Positions 36,868-47,075 are shown, counted from the first letter of the stretch. The stretch is 64,000 nucleotides of DNA from Rathayibacter sp. VKM Ac-2754 (GCF_009807095.1 NZ_WUCC01000002.1:248001-312000), one strand, 5' to 3'. Translations and numbers: made by a program. The notes: generated by a model not told the origin, from the letters alone.

Positions 36868-37485
36868 GTGTCCAGCGATCACGCGGAGTCCCGCGCCCCG
36901 AGCAGCCCTCAACCGATCGGATTCGCGGTCCTGCTGATCGTGCTCGGAGCGATCGGATGGACGGCGGCGTTCGCCCTCACGCTCGACAAGTTCGCCGCGC
37001 TGACCGACCCGACCGCCGGGCTCGGCTGCGACTTCAGCCTGCTGGTGCAGTGCAGCGCCAACCTGGACTCGCCGCAGGGCGCGATCTTCGGGTTCCCGAA
37101 TCCGCTGATCGGAGTCGCGGCGTGGATCGCGCCGGTCGTGGTCGGCGCGGGGCTGCTCGCCGGTGCACGCTTCGACCGCTGGTTCTGGGCGCTGTTCAAC
37201 CTGGGCTTCGTCTTCGCCCTCGGCTTCGTCTGCTGGCTGATCGCGACGAGCGTCTTCGCCCTCGGCACCCTCTGCCCGTGGTGCATGCTCACCTGGGCCG
37301 TGGTGATCCCGGCCTTCTGGCTGGTGACGCTGCGCAACCTCCGCGAGGGCGTCTTCCCCGTGCCGGAGCCGGTGCGGCGGTTCGCAGCCGCCGCCTACGG
37401 CTGGATCCCGTTCATCACCCTGATCTGCTATCTGGCGATCGCGGTGCTGGCGCAGGTGCGTCTCAACGTCCTCTCCTACCTCTGA
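36868..37485 (+). CDS. Vitamin K epoxide reductase (VKOR) family protein
   Basis: A 205-residue membrane protein with about five hydrophobic segments. Bacterial VKOR homologues reoxidise a DsbA-like partner using menaquinone to make disulfide bonds outside the cytoplasm. The loop cysteine pair is seen in LGCDFSLLVQCSANL and the active-site CxxC in GTLCPWCMLTW. GFPNPLIGV is a further family motif. No fused or neighbouring thioredoxin-fold protein is present. The GTG 36868 fits the -10 element 6 nt upstream; the frame stays open 64 codons earlier. Confidence 0.9.
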   Translation: MSSDHAESRAPSSPQPIGFAVLLIVLGAIGWTAAFALTLDKFAALTDPTAGLGCDFSLLVQCSANLDSPQGAIFGFPNPLIGVAAWIAPVVVGAGLLAGARFDRWFWALFNLGFVFALGFVCWLIATSVFALGTLCPWCMLTWAVVIPAFWLVTLRNLREGVFPVPEPVRRFAAAAYGWIPFITLICYLAIAVLAQVRLNVLSYL

Positions 37486-37496
37486 ATTCTTGCATC

Positions 37497-37625
37497 GCGA
37501 TAATCCGCGATGCCGCAGTCGGCTTCCCGGGTGGTCGCGGTCCGCAGAGCGTCCTGCGAACGGCGACGGGAAAGCGCTACGACGCGCTTTCCCGGATACG
37601 CCTCGAGGATGGCGGGCCATCTGCA
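37497..37625. repeat. Left arm of repeat element B
   Basis: Imperfect inverted copy of 37850-37990. Shared blocks, read on the same strand, are AATCCGCGA, CCGCAGTCGGC, AGAGCGTCC, GGCGACGGGAAAGCGCT and CGCGCTTTCCCGGATACGCC. The arm contains the hairpin GGGAAAGCGC-TACGAC-GCGCTTTCCC at 37568-37593. It also resembles the 124-bp unit of element A over TCCGCAGAGCGTCC. Confidence 0.82.
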
Positions 37626-37672
37626 GGCCGCGCCCTCGGATGTGGCGGGGCAGAGGTGACGTCCGCGAGCCA

Positions 37673-37805
37673 GCCTGTCGGTCGAGTAGCCCCGCAGGGG
37701 CGTACCGAGACCCACCTCCCTCAGAAGGAGGGACTGACGACTTCCTCTTCTGAAGCTGGTGGATCTCGATACGCCCGCTGCGCGGGCTACTCGATCAGCG
37801 GGCTG
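37673..37805. repeat. Dispersed palindromic unit, copy B
   Basis: Same unit and orientation as at 23421-23550: GGTCGAGTAGCCCCGC then GCGTACCGAGACCCACC on the left, and GCTGGTGGATCTCGATACG then GGGCTACTCGATCAGCGGGC on the right. It lies midway between the inverted arms of element B. Confidence 0.85.
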
Positions 37806-37849
37806 GCAGGCAGCGACCGCCCGAGGCAGACGCGTGACGGTGTCGTCAC

Positions 37850-37990
37850 CGTGCAGAATGGGCGACCACCTGGAAGGCGTATCCGGGAAAGCGCGTCGGA
37901 GCGCTTTCCCGTCGCCGAAGGCGGGACGCTCTTCGGAGCGCAACCGCCTCTGGAGGCCGACTGCGGTTTCGCGGATTACCGCGAAACGCG
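37850..37990. repeat. Right arm of repeat element B
   Basis: Reverse-complement partner of 37497-37625. It carries the hairpin GGGAAAGCGC-GTCGGA-GCGCTTTCCC at 37885-37910. It stops 6 nt before the ndk stop codon. Confidence 0.82.
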
Positions 37991-37995
37991 AGGAC

Positions 37996-38412
37996 TCAGC
38001 CGAACCAGAGCGCGAGCTCTCTCGACGCGGATTCGGCGGAGTCCGAGCCATGGACGAGGTTCTGCTGGACCTTGAGGCCCCAGTCGCGTCCGAGGTCGCC
38101 GCGGATGGTGCCGGGGGCGGCGGTGGTGGGGTCGGTGGTGCCGGCGAGGGAGCGGAAGCCCTCGATGACGCGGTCGCCCGCGATGCGGAGGGCGACGATG
38201 GGGCCGCTCTCCATGAACTCGACGAGGGGCTCGTAGAAGGGCTTGCCCTCGTGCTCCGCGTAGTGTGCGGCGAGCAGCTCGCGATCGGCCTCGACGAGCT
38301 TGATGTCGACGAGGGAGTAGCCCTTCGCCTCGATGCGGCGGAGGATCTCGCCGGTGAGGTTGCGCGCGACGCCGTCGGGCTTGACGAGGACGAGTGTCTC
38401 CTGGATGGCCAT
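37996..38412 (-). CDS. ndk: Nucleoside diphosphate kinase
   Basis: Balances nucleoside triphosphate pools by transferring the terminal phosphate from ATP via a phosphohistidine. It has 138 residues. ETLVLVKPDGVARNLTGEIL at the start, RIAGDRVIEGFRSLAGTTDP in the middle, and the active-site His in NLVHGSDSAESA are diagnostic. It follows DUF4233 by 3 nt and is the last gene of the ileS-folC-DUF4233-ndk cluster; repeat element B lies just downstream. Confidence 0.97.
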   Translation of the reverse strand: MAIQETLVLVKPDGVARNLTGEILRRIEAKGYSLVDIKLVEADRELLAAHYAEHEGKPFYEPLVEFMESGPIVALRIAGDRVIEGFRSLAGTTDPTTAAPGTIRGDLGRDWGLKVQQNLVHGSDSAESASRELALWFG

Positions 38413-38415
38413 GGT

Positions 38416-38808
38416 TCAGCGGTCTCCTTCGATGGGGTCGGTGGGCCCGGGGGCCGGTGGGCGTCCCTGGGCGTCGAGTCGGGTGCCGGTCACCATGCAG
38501 TACGTCCACAGGGCGACGAACGCCGCTCCGATGACGAACATGATCGGGACGAGCAGACCCGTGGCCACGATAACGAACTGGAGCGCCCAGCCGATCCGGA
38601 AGCCTACGGGTCGGTTCAGGAGGCCGAGGGTCGCGACCATCGCCAGGCAGAGCACGCCTCCGCCGACGAGCACCACGACCGGGTCGGCGGCCTTCAGCCC
38701 GAAGGCGACGAGCGTCGCCAGGAACACGATCACGACCTCGAAGCCGAGCACGATCGATCCGAGGCTCTCCCGGACCGTCCTGCTGCGCCGCGGGCGCCCG
38801 GCTCTCAC
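38416..38808 (-). CDS. DUF4233 membrane protein
   Basis: A 130-residue protein with four hydrophobic helices, the first in SIVLGFEVVIVFLATLVAFGL, and RPVGFRIGWALQFVIV in the middle. It matches the actinobacterial DUF4233 family, regularly encoded between folC and ndk. No function is known. The GTG start overlaps the folC stop (GTGA), so the two are coupled. Confidence 0.9.
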   Translation of the reverse strand: MRAGRPRRSRTVRESLGSIVLGFEVVIVFLATLVAFGLKAADPVVVLVGGGVLCLAMVATLGLLNRPVGFRIGWALQFVIVATGLLVPIMFVIGAAFVALWTYCMVTGTRLDAQGRPPAPGPTDPIEGDR

Positions 38809-40175
38809 GCGCCGAGCCAGTTCTCGTCGCGGGCGACGGTGATCGTGCGGCCGACGAGGGTGATCGATCCCGTCACGATCAGCGCGCCCTTGTCGGTGCG
38901 CGCGGCGAGGAGGCGGCCGGCCGTGAGCGCGCCGTGCGGGTCATCGGCGACGTGGACCGCCTCCTCCGGGAACACGGTGCGCGCGAGGGCCGCGAGCTCG
39001 TCGGCGGGGAGCGCCCTGTCGCTCGGCGCTGTCGTGACGATCAGCTCGTCGACGACCGGGAGCAGGGCCCGCAGGATCCCCTCCGCGTCCTTCTCGGCCA
39101 GCACGCCGACGACGGCCGTCACGCGGTCGAAGTCGAAGTAGCGGCCGAGCGCGGCGGTGAGGGAGGCGGCGCCGTGCGGGTTGTGCGCGGCGTCGACGAT
39201 CGTGCGCGGCGAGAGGCCGACGAGCTGCAGGCGTCCGGGCGAGGTGGCGGCGGCGAAGCCCTCGTCGAGCACGTCGCCGGTGAGCTGCTGCGTGCCTCCG
39301 CCCAGGAACGTCTCGACCGCGGCGACCGCGACCGCCGCGTTCTCGGCCTGGTGGTCGCCGAAGAACGGCAGCAGGAGCTGCTCGTACGAGGCGACGAGTC
39401 CGCGGACGGACACGAGCTGGCCGCCGACGGCCACGGTCATCGAGGCGACGTCGAAGTCTGCGCCCTCGAACACGATCGACGACTCGGTGACGGACGCCGC
39501 GTCGCGCAGCACCGCCTCCGCCTCGGGGGTCTGCTTCGCCGAGACGACCGAGGCCAGCGGCTTCACGATGCCGGACTTGGTGCGCGCGATCTCCTCGATC
39601 GTGGAGCCGAGGCGGTTCATGTGGTCGAGCGCGATCGGCGTGAAGACGGCGACCTGCGCGTCGGCGACGTTCGTCGAGTCCCACTCGCCGCCCATGCCGA
39701 CCTCGACGACGGCGACGTCGACCGGGGCGTCGGCGAAGGCCGCGAAGGCGAGCACGGTGATCGCCTCGAAGAACGACAGCGGCGCCTCGCCCTGCTCGGC
39801 GAGCTCTGCGTCGGTCATCCGGATGTACGGCTCGACGTCGTTCCAGTTCTCGACGAGGCTCTCGTCCGAGATCGGCTCGCCGTCGATGACGATCCGCTCG
39901 TTGAAGCGCTCGAGGTGCGGGCTGGTGAACAGCCCGACGCGCAGTCCGTGGGCGCGCAGCAGGCTCTCGATCATGCGGCTGGTCGACGTCTTGCCGTTCG
40001 TGCCGGCGATCTGGATGACCGGGTACGCGCGTTGCGGGTCGCCGAGGATCTCGACGGCGCGCCGCGTGGGAGCGAGGCGAGGGCGGACGCTCGCCTCGCC
40101 GAGGCGCTCGAGCAGGGTCGCGTAGACGGCGTCGGCCGCCTGGCGACGGCCCTCCTCGTCGAAGAGATCAGACAT
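38805..40175 (-). CDS. folC: Dihydrofolate/folylpolyglutamate synthase
   Basis: Adds glutamate to dihydropteroate or folates using ATP. It has 456 residues. The Mur-ligase-like P-loop is [18 protein letters not shown]; the omega-loop [14 protein letters not shown], the [15 protein letters not shown] block and [20 protein letters not shown] with the carbamylated-lysine region follow; [12 protein letters not shown] marks the C-terminal domain. The ATG 40175 overlaps the end of ileS by 8 nt, and the frame's earlier extension lies inside ileS. It is coupled upstream to ileS and downstream to DUF4233. Confidence 0.96.
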   Translation of the reverse strand: MSDLFDEEGRRQAADAVYATLLERLGEASVRPRLAPTRRAVEILGDPQRAYPVIQIAGTNGKTSTSRMIESLLRAHGLRVGLFTSPHLERFNERIVIDGEPISDESLVENWNDVEPYIRMTDAELAEQGEAPLSFFEAITVLAFAAFADAPVDVAVVEVGMGGEWDSTNVADAQVAVFTPIALDHMNRLGSTIEEIARTKSGIVKPLASVVSAKQTPEAEAVLRDAASVTESSIVFEGADFDVASMTVAVGGQLVSVRGLVASYEQLLLPFFGDHQAENAAVAVAAVETFLGGGTQQLTGDVLDEGFAAATSPGRLQLVGLSPRTIVDAAHNPHGAASLTAALGRYFDFDRVTAVVGVLAEKDAEGILRALLPVVDELIVTTAPSDRALPADELAALARTVFPEEAVHVADDPHGALTAGRLLAARTDKGALIVTGSITLVGRTITVARDENWLGA

Positions 40176-43100
40176 CGGCGCCCTCGACCTTCTCGATGCG
40201 GATGATGGCGGTTCCCGCGGGGCCGAACGCCACAGCGCCCTCTCCGCCCTCGAGCGCCGTGGTGAGCGGAGCGAAGGCGAAGCCGGTCGCGAGGGTCTCC
40301 TCGGCGATCCACACGGCGTGAGGCTCGAGCGCCGCGAGGCTCGGCTCGTCGAGCACCACCTCGAGGACGATGCGGTCGCTGACGTCGAGACCGGCGCCCT
40401 TGCGCGCGTCCTGCACCGCGCGGATGAGGTCGCGGGCGAGCCCCTCGGCCTCGAGCTCGGGAGTCGTCGCCGTGTCGAGCAGCACGAACCCGCCGCGGGG
40501 AAGCAGCGCGATGGCGCGGTCCTCGCCCGCACCGCCGACCTCGAGGGTCAGCTCGTACTCGCCCTCGACCAGCTCGACACCGCCCGCGGTGACGACGCCG
40601 TCGGTCTCGCTCCAGTCGCCGGCCTTCGCCGCCCTGATGACGGTCTGGACGCCCTTGCCCAGTCGCGGTCCCGCGGCGCGGGCGTTGACCGAGAGGCGGG
40701 AGGTGACGCCGTAGTCGGCGGCGCTGGAGTCGACGAGCGGCACGAGCACGACCTCCTTCACGTTCAGCTCGTCGCGCAGGATCGCCTCGAAGGCGGCGAG
40801 CTCGTCGGCCTCGGACACGACCACCGTCAGGCGGGCGAGCGGGAGCCGGACGCGCAGCCCGGCCTGCTTGCGCAGGGAGAGCGCGGTGGACGAGATGGCG
40901 CGCACGGCGTCCATCGCGTGCACGAGGGTCTCGTCGACCGGGAACTCGGAGGCGTCGGGCCAGTCGGTCAGGTGCACGCTGCGGCCGCCGGTGAGCCCCT
41001 GCCAGATCTCCTCGGAGACCAGCGGGAGCAGAGGCGCGGCGACGCGGCACACCGTCTCGAGCACCGTGTACAGCGTGTCGAAGGCCTCGGATCCGCGACC
41101 CTCGTCGTCGACGCCCTGCCAGAAGCGGTCGCGCGAGCGCCGCACGTACCAGTTGGTGAGCACGTCGGCGAAGTCGCGGAGCGCCGCCGCGGCGAGCGTC
41201 GAGTCGAGCGCCTCGAGGTGACCGGTGACGGTCTCGATCAGGTCGTGCGTCTTGGCGAGCAGGTAGCGGTCGAGCACGTCCCGTGAGTCGGTGCGCCGGG
41301 TCGCGCTGTAGCCCTCGGGCCCGGAGGCGTTGGCGTAGAGCGAGAAGAAGTACCAGGTGTTCCAGAGTGGCAGCAGCACCTGGCGGACGCCCTCGCGGAT
41401 GCCCTCCTCGGTGACGACGAGGTTGCCTCCGCGCAGCACCGGGCTCGACATCAGGAACCAGCGCATCGCGTCGGAGCCGTCGCGGTCGAACACCTCGGCG
41501 ACATCGGGGTAGTTGCGCAGCGACTTCGACATCTTCTGGCCGTCGTTGCCGAGGACGATGCCGTGGCTGACGACATTGCGGAACGCGGGCCGATCGAACA
41601 GCGCGGTCGAGAGCACGTGCAGCGTGTAGAACCAGCCGCGCGTCTGCCCGATGTACTCGACGATGAAGTCGGCCGGGTTGTGCGAGTCGAACCAGTCGGC
41701 GTTCTCGAAGGGGTAGTGCACCTGCGCGAACGGCATGGACCCGGAGTCGAACCAGACGTCGAGGACGTCGCTGATCCGGCGCATGGTCGAGCGGCCGGTC
41801 GGGTCGTCCGGGTTCGGCCGGGTGAGCTCGTCGATGAACGGGCGGTGCAGGTCGTCGGGGCGCACGCCGAAGTCGCGCTCGAGCTCGTCCAGCGAGCCGT
41901 AGACGTCGATGCGCGGGTACTCGGGGTCGTCGCTCTTCCAGACGGGGATCGGCGAGCCGAAGTAGCGGTTGCGGCTGATCGACCAGTCGCGGGCGCCCGA
42001 GAGCCACTTGCCGAACTGGCCGTCCTTAACGTTTCCGGGAACCCAGGTGATCTCCTGGTTGAGCTCCTCCATCCGGTCGCGGATCGCCGTGACGCGGACG
42101 AACCAGCTCGAGACGGCCTTGTAGATCAGCGGATTTCGGCAGCGCCAGCAGTGCGGGTACGAGTGCTCGTAGCTCGCCTGGCGGAGCAGGCGGTGCTCGG
42201 CGCGCAGGAGCTGCGTCAGCGGCTTGTTCGCCTCGAAGACCTGGAGGCCGGCGACCTCGTCGATCTGCGGCAGGAACCGGCCGCCGTCGTCGACGGAGAT
42301 GATGACGGGGATGCCCGCCGCCTCGCAGACCTTCTGGTCGTCCTCACCGTAGGCGGGAGCCTGGTGCACGATGCCCGTGCCCTCGCTGGTCGTGACGTAG
42401 TCGGCGACGAGGATGCGCCACGCGTTCTGCGTGCCCCAGAGCTCGGTGTCGGCGTAGTGGTCCCAGAGCCGGTCGTAGCTGACGCCCTCGAGCTCGCGGC
42501 CGCGGTGCGTGCGGGAGACGGCGGCGAGGGCGTCCTCGGCGGAGGCGTAGCCCAGGTCCTTCGCGTAGGCGCCGACCTGGTCGATCGCGAGGAGGTACTC
42601 GGCGGCGAGCTCGCGCTCCTCCGGCTCGCCCTTGCCGTCGGCGGCGCCGTTCGGCCCGGCGGGAACGACCGCGTACTCGATGTCGGGACCGACCGCGAGA
42701 GCCAGGTTGGTCGGGAGGGTCCACGGAGTCGTCGTCCACGCGAGCGCGCGCACCGCGGTCAGGCCCAGCGCCTCCGCCGTCTCGCCGACGAGCGGGAAGG
42801 TGACGGTGACCGTCTGGTCCTGACGCATCTTGTAGACGTCGTCGTCCATCCGCAGCTCGTGGTTCGACAGCGGGGTCTGGTCGCGCCAGCAGTACGGCAG
42901 GACCCGGTAGCCCTCGTAGGCGAGGCCCTTGTCGTAGAGCTGCTTGAACGCCCAGATCACCGATTCCATGAAGGTGGGGTCGAGCGTCTTGTAGTCGTCG
43001 TCGAAGTCGACCCAGCGTGCCTGGCGGGTGACGTAGTCCTGCCACTCCCCCGTGTAGCGCAGCACCGACTCCTTCGCCGCGGCGTTGAAGGCGGCGACGC

Positions 43101-43476
43101 CCATCTCCTCGATCTGCGACTTGTCGGTGATGCCGAGCTGCCGCTCCGCCTCGAGCTCGGCGGGCAGGCCGTGGGTGTCCCAGCCGAAGCGGCGGTGCAC
43201 CTGCTTGCCGCGCATCGTCTGGAAGCGCGGGAAGACGTCCTTCGCGTAGCCCGTGAGCAGGTGCCCGTAGTGCGGGAGGCCGTTCGCGAACGGCGGGCCG
43301 TCGTAGAACACCCACTCGGGGGCGCCCTCGCGCGCGCGGATCGACTCCTGGAAGGTGTCGTCGGCCTTCCAATGCGCGAGGACCCGCTCCTCGATCTCGG
43401 GGAAGCGCGGCGACGCGCTCACTCCGCGCCCGAAGGCGGAGTCTCGGCGGGCGGGCGGGGTCAGCGGATAGCTCAC
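40168..43476 (-). CDS. ileS: Isoleucyl-tRNA synthetase
   Basis: Charges tRNA-Ile. It has 1102 residues, the long class I form. [18 protein letters not shown] holds the HIGH-type motif (HYGH) and [13 protein letters not shown] holds KMSKS. The editing domain threonine-rich stretch [17 protein letters not shown] is present. The C-terminal region is of the archaeal/eukaryal-like IleRS type common in actinobacteria, ending with [10 protein letters not shown] and lacking the FPG-type zinc-finger cysteines of E. coli IleRS. I choose GTG 43476, which has AGGAG 7 nt upstream; the frame continues 11 codons into the leader. A T-box riboswitch precedes it. Confidence 0.95.
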   Translation of the reverse strand: MSYPLTPPARRDSAFGRGVSASPRFPEIEERVLAHWKADDTFQESIRAREGAPEWVFYDGPPFANGLPHYGHLLTGYAKDVFPRFQTMRGKQVHRRFGWDTHGLPAELEAERQLGITDKSQIEEMGVAAFNAAAKESVLRYTGEWQDYVTRQARWVDFDDDYKTLDPTFMESVIWAFKQLYDKGLAYEGYRVLPYCWRDQTPLSNHELRMDDDVYKMRQDQTVTVTFPLVGETAEALGLTAVRALAWTTTPWTLPTNLALAVGPDIEYAVVPAGPNGAADGKGEPEERELAAEYLLAIDQVGAYAKDLGYASAEDALAAVSRTHRGRELEGVSYDRLWDHYADTELWGTQNAWRILVADYVTTSEGTGIVHQAPAYGEDDQKVCEAAGIPVIISVDDGGRFLPQIDEVAGLQVFEANKPLTQLLRAEHRLLRQASYEHSYPHCWRCRNPLIYKAVSSWFVRVTAIRDRMEELNQEITWVPGNVKDGQFGKWLSGARDWSISRNRYFGSPIPVWKSDDPEYPRIDVYGSLDELERDFGVRPDDLHRPFIDELTRPNPDDPTGRSTMRRISDVLDVWFDSGSMPFAQVHYPFENADWFDSHNPADFIVEYIGQTRGWFYTLHVLSTALFDRPAFRNVVSHGIVLGNDGQKMSKSLRNYPDVAEVFDRDGSDAMRWFLMSSPVLRGGNLVVTEEGIREGVRQVLLPLWNTWYFFSLYANASGPEGYSATRRTDSRDVLDRYLLAKTHDLIETVTGHLEALDSTLAAAALRDFADVLTNWYVRRSRDRFWQGVDDEGRGSEAFDTLYTVLETVCRVAAPLLPLVSEEIWQGLTGGRSVHLTDWPDASEFPVDETLVHAMDAVRAISSTALSLRKQAGLRVRLPLARLTVVVSEADELAAFEAILRDELNVKEVVLVPLVDSSAADYGVTSRLSVNARAAGPRLGKGVQTVIRAAKAGDWSETDGVVTAGGVELVEGEYELTLEVGGAGEDRAIALLPRGGFVLLDTATTPELEAEGLARDLIRAVQDARKGAGLDVSDRIVLEVVLDEPSLAALEPHAVWIAEETLATGFAFAPLTTALEGGEGAVAFGPAGTAIIRIEKVEGADV

Positions 43477-43483
43477 GTGCGGT

Positions 43484-43703
43484 CTCCTGGCAATGATGCT
43501 GGTCTGCACGAGGACGGCCCGCCCGGATATTCCTGCCCGGGCCGGGTCGCGGTACCACCTCGCTTGGTCCGCTCAGCTGACGCTGGTCGTTCCCACTCGA
43601 TCGGCTGTCACGGGCCGTACCCGTCCGGTTCTACCGGGCTCGGGCCGGGGCCCTCGCCGTTCTTCCGGAGACTCGCCGGTGATGGCCGGGTCGATGTCGT
43701 CCA
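43484..43703 (-). promoter_or_regulatory. T-box riboswitch of ileS
   Basis: On the minus strand the leader holds the T-box consensus AGCGAGGTGGTACCGCG (43548-43564), which pairs with the 3' end of uncharged tRNA. Upstream is a short stem-loop with ATC in GACATCGACCC (43688-43698), an isoleucine specifier. A hairpin GGCCCGGGCAGG...CCGGGCGGGCC lies between the T-box and the ribosome binding site AGGAG at 43484-43488, so control is probably at translation initiation, as reported for actinobacterial ileS T-boxes with a short stem I. A TACGAT at 43715-43710 is the likely -10 box. Confidence 0.88.
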
Positions 43704-43746
43704 CCCGATATCGTAGCGCGTCGGCGGAGGCGGGGCAGGAGCGGTC

Positions 43747-44367
43747 ATGGCGGGCACAGCAGCACGAGGACGGCCCCGCGCGTCGTCGCGATCGATGCTC
43801 GAGGACGCGGCCCTCGACCTCTTCGTCGAGCAGAGCTACGCGGGCACGACGGTCGAGCAGATCGCCCAGCGTGCCGGAGTCTCGCGCAACACCTTCTTCA
43901 ACTACTTCGAGTCCAAGAGCGACGTCTTCTGGGTGCTCGTCGACGACCGTCTCGCCGAACTGCCGGAGGCGCTCGCCGCGGCCGATCCCGAGCTGCCCGC
44001 CATGGAGGCGCTCCGTTCCGCCCTGCTCGCGGTCGGCTCGGGATTCGGGCCGTCGACGGTGCCCTGGGCGCTCACCCAGTCCGAGCTCATCGGCAGTGTG
44101 CACGAGCTCCAGGCGTCCGCTCTCTCGCGGCTCGTGCGGCAGGCCGCCGTGGTCGCCGCGTTCGTCGAGCGGCGCTCCGCGCATCCGCTGCCCTCGCACG
44201 TCACCCGGGCCGTCGCCTACGCGAGCGTCGGAGCCGCCGTCGCCGCCGTGCAGGCCTGGGCCGCCGCCGGGCCCACACGGGGCGAGCTGGTGCCCTACCT
44301 CGACGAGGCGCTCGACCCGGTCTGCGCGGGCTTCTCCCCCGTCGTGGACGCCGCGCTCCCCCGGTAG
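43747..44367 (+). CDS. TetR family transcriptional regulator
   Basis: A 206-residue repressor-type protein. The N-terminal helix-turn-helix reads TTVEQIAQRAGVSRNTFFNYF (about residues 38-58), preceded by MLEDAALDLFVEQSY, the standard TetR layout. The C-terminal ligand domain is Ala/Val rich and not diagnostic. It stands between ileS and valS without an adjacent transporter, so the target is unclear; self-regulation is likely. The ATG has GGAG upstream, and its promoter region overlaps that of the ileS T-box. Confidence 0.9.
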   Translation: MAGTAARGRPRASSRSMLEDAALDLFVEQSYAGTTVEQIAQRAGVSRNTFFNYFESKSDVFWVLVDDRLAELPEALAAADPELPAMEALRSALLAVGSGFGPSTVPWALTQSELIGSVHELQASALSRLVRQAAVVAAFVERRSAHPLPSHVTRAVAYASVGAAVAAVQAWAAAGPTRGELVPYLDEALDPVCAGFSPVVDAALPR

Positions 44368-44460
44368 AATCGGGGCGGCCGTCGAGCGATCCTGCTCCAG
44401 CGCCCCCATCCAGGCATCATCACCACCGACACGGTGCCGCCCATATCGAACCGGAGAACC

Positions 44461-47010
44461 ATGACTTCCGCCGAGCACCTCCCCGCCAAGCCCGCCCTCG
44501 AGGGGCTCGAGAGCAAGTGGGGCCTCGTCTGGCAGACCGACGGGACCTACCGGTTCGACCGCACCGGGCTCACCCGCGACGACGTCTACTCGATCGACAC
44601 CCCGCCGCCCACCGCCTCGGGCTCGCTGCACATCGGCCACGTCTTCTCGTACACGCACACCGACGTCGTCGCCCGGTTCCAGCGCATGCGCGGCCGGAGC
44701 GTCTTCTACCCGATGGGCTGGGACGACAACGGACTGCCGACCGAGCGCCGGGTGCAGAACTACTACGGGGTGCGCTGCGACCCGACCCTGCCCTACGAGG
44801 CCGGCTTCACGCCTCCGTTCGAGGGCGGCGACAACAAGAGCAGCAAGGCGGCCGATCAGAAGCCGATCTCGCGCCGCAACTTCATCGAGCTGTGCGAGCG
44901 GCTGACCGTCGAGGACGAGAAGCAGTTCGAGGACCTCTGGCGCACCCTCGGCCTCTCGGTCGACTGGACGCAGAGCTACCGCACCATCGGCGAGGAGTCG
45001 CAGGCCGCCTCGCAGCGCGCCTTCCTGCGCAACCTCGCCCGCGGCGAGGCCTACCAGGCGCAGGCTCCGACTCTCTGGGACATCACCTTCCGGACCGCGG
45101 TCGCCCAGGCCGAGCTCGAGGACAAGGACCAGCCCGGCGCTTACCACCGCATCGCCTTCCACGGCGCCGAGGACGTCTTCATCGAGACCACGCGGCCCGA
45201 GCTCCTCCCCGCCTGCGTCGCCCTCGTGGCGCACCCGGACGACGAGCGCTACCAGGCGCTGTTCGGCACCACCGTGCGCACCCCGCTCTTCGACGTCGAG
45301 GTGCCCGTGCTCGCGCACCACCTCGCGCAGAAGGACAAGGGATCGGGCATCGCGATGATCTGCACCTTCGGCGACGTGACCGACGTCGTCTGGTGGCGCG
45401 AGCTCGACCTGCCCAACCGGGCGATCCTCGGCTTCGACGGCCGCATCGTCTCGGAGGCGCCGGCGGTCATCACGAGCGAGGCGGGCCGTGCCGCGTACGA
45501 GCAGCTCGCGGGCAAGACCGTCTTCTCGGCCAAGCAGGCCGTGGTCGCGCTGCTCCAGGAGTCGGGCGAGATGGTCGGCGATCCCCGCCCGATCACGCAC
45601 CAGGTCAAGTTCTTCGAGAAGGGCGACAAGCCGCTCGAGATCGTGTCGACCCGGCAGTGGTACATCAGCAACGGCGCTCGCGACGCCGACCTCAAGGCGC
45701 GCCTGCTCGAGCTCGGCCGCGACGTGCGCTTCGTGCCCGAGTTCATGCGGGTCCGCTACGAGAACTGGGTCAACGGCCTCTCGGGCGACTGGCTGATCTC
45801 CCGCCAGCGCTTCTTCGGCGTGCCCATCCCGGTCTGGTACCCGCTCGACGGCGACGGCAACCCGGTGTTCGACGCCCCGATCGTGCCGGAGGAGTCGACG
45901 CTGCCCGTCGATCCCTCCTCCGATGCGGCGCCCGGCTACTCCGAGGACCAGCGCGGCGTCCCCGGCGGCTTCCAGGGCGAGCTCGACGTGATGGACACCT
46001 GGGCGACGTCGTCGCTCACGCCGCAGCTGGCCGGCGGGTGGGAGCGCGACGACGAGCTCTGGCAGCTCGTCGCGCCCTACGATCTGCGCCCCCAGGGCCA
46101 GGACATCATCCGCACCTGGCTCTTCTCGACTCTCCTGCGCTCGCAGCTCGAGGACGGGCGGGCCCCGTGGAGCAACGCCACCGTCTCGGGCTTCATCGTC
46201 GATCCCGACCGCAAGAAGATGTCGAAGTCGAAGGGCAACGTCGTCACCCCGGCGGGCATGCTCGAGCAGCACGGCTCGGACGCGGTGCGCTACTGGGCGG
46301 CCTCGTCGCGCCTCGGCACCGATGCGGCGTTCGATCCGCAGAACCCGACGCAGATCAAGATCGGGCGGCGCCTGGCGATCAAGGTGCTCAACGCGGCCAA
46401 GTTCATCCACGGGTTCGCGGTGCCGGCCGAGGGCGCCGAGATCACGGATCCGCTCGACCTCAGCATGCTCGCGACCCTCGACCGGGTCGTGACGGAGGCG
46501 ACGACCGCGCTCGAGAACTACGACCACGCCCGCGCGCTCGAGACGACCGAGGCGTTCTTCTGGACCTTCTGCGACGACTACCTCGAGCTGGTCAAGGAGC
46601 GCGCCTACGGCGAGGACGGCGCCTCGGCGGCGGCCGCGCTGCACCTCGCGCTCGACGTGCTGCAGCGGCTCTTCGCCCCGTTCATCCCGTTCGCGACCGA
46701 GGAGACCTGGTCGTGGTCGCACGACGGGTCGGTGCACGTCCAGGCGTGGCCCGAGGCGGGCGGGCTCGGCGGCGACCCCGTCGTGCTGTCGGCGGCCAGC
46801 TCGGTGCTCACCGCCGTGCGCCGCGCCAAGACCGATGCGAAGGCCTCGCAGAAGACGCCTGCGCGCAGGGCCGTCGTGACCGCGCCCGCCGAGCTGGTGG
46901 CGCCCCTGCGGCTCGCCGCCGCCGACCTCGCCGCGGTCGGCCGGATCGCCGAGCTCGAGGTCGTCGAGGGTGCGACACTGGCGGTCGAGATCGAGCTCGA
47001 GACCGAGTAG
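44461..47010 (+). CDS. valS: Valyl-tRNA synthetase, archaeal/rickettsial-like type
   Basis: Charges tRNA-Val. It has 849 residues. TPPPTASGSLHIGHVF holds HIGH at 57-60, and KKMSKSKGN holds KMSKS at 586-590. The sequence after HIGH reads WDDNGLPTE (87-95), where the usual bacterial enzyme has a GTDHAGIATQ-type motif; RRNFIELCERL and the region around 110-180 also follow the archaeal/rickettsial branch as I remember it. No long C-terminal coiled coil is evident. GGAGAACC directly precedes the ATG. A small acidic protein gene follows. Confidence 0.94.
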   Translation: MTSAEHLPAKPALEGLESKWGLVWQTDGTYRFDRTGLTRDDVYSIDTPPPTASGSLHIGHVFSYTHTDVVARFQRMRGRSVFYPMGWDDNGLPTERRVQNYYGVRCDPTLPYEAGFTPPFEGGDNKSSKAADQKPISRRNFIELCERLTVEDEKQFEDLWRTLGLSVDWTQSYRTIGEESQAASQRAFLRNLARGEAYQAQAPTLWDITFRTAVAQAELEDKDQPGAYHRIAFHGAEDVFIETTRPELLPACVALVAHPDDERYQALFGTTVRTPLFDVEVPVLAHHLAQKDKGSGIAMICTFGDVTDVVWWRELDLPNRAILGFDGRIVSEAPAVITSEAGRAAYEQLAGKTVFSAKQAVVALLQESGEMVGDPRPITHQVKFFEKGDKPLEIVSTRQWYISNGARDADLKARLLELGRDVRFVPEFMRVRYENWVNGLSGDWLISRQRFFGVPIPVWYPLDGDGNPVFDAPIVPEESTLPVDPSSDAAPGYSEDQRGVPGGFQGELDVMDTWATSSLTPQLAGGWERDDELWQLVAPYDLRPQGQDIIRTWLFSTLLRSQLEDGRAPWSNATVSGFIVDPDRKKMSKSKGNVVTPAGMLEQHGSDAVRYWAASSRLGTDAAFDPQNPTQIKIGRRLAIKVLNAAKFIHGFAVPAEGAEITDPLDLSMLATLDRVVTEATTALENYDHARALETTEAFFWTFCDDYLELVKERAYGEDGASAAAALHLALDVLQRLFAPFIPFATEETWSWSHDGSVHVQAWPEAGGLGGDPVVLSAASSVLTAVRRAKTDAKASQKTPARRAVVTAPAELVAPLRLAAADLAAVGRIAELEVVEGATLAVEIELETE

Positions 47011-47022
47011 TCGTTCGCGTGG

Positions 47023-47040
47023 GGCCGCCTCCGGGCGGCC
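47023..47040 (+). terminator. Short hairpin between valS and the small acidic protein gene
   Basis: GGCCGCC-TCCG-GGCGGCC, a 7-bp stem with tetraloop, 13 nt after the valS stop. There is no T-run; it may only attenuate. Confidence 0.4.
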
Positions 47041-47075
47041 TCTCGCGCCATCGTCCTGACGAGAGGAAATCCCCC

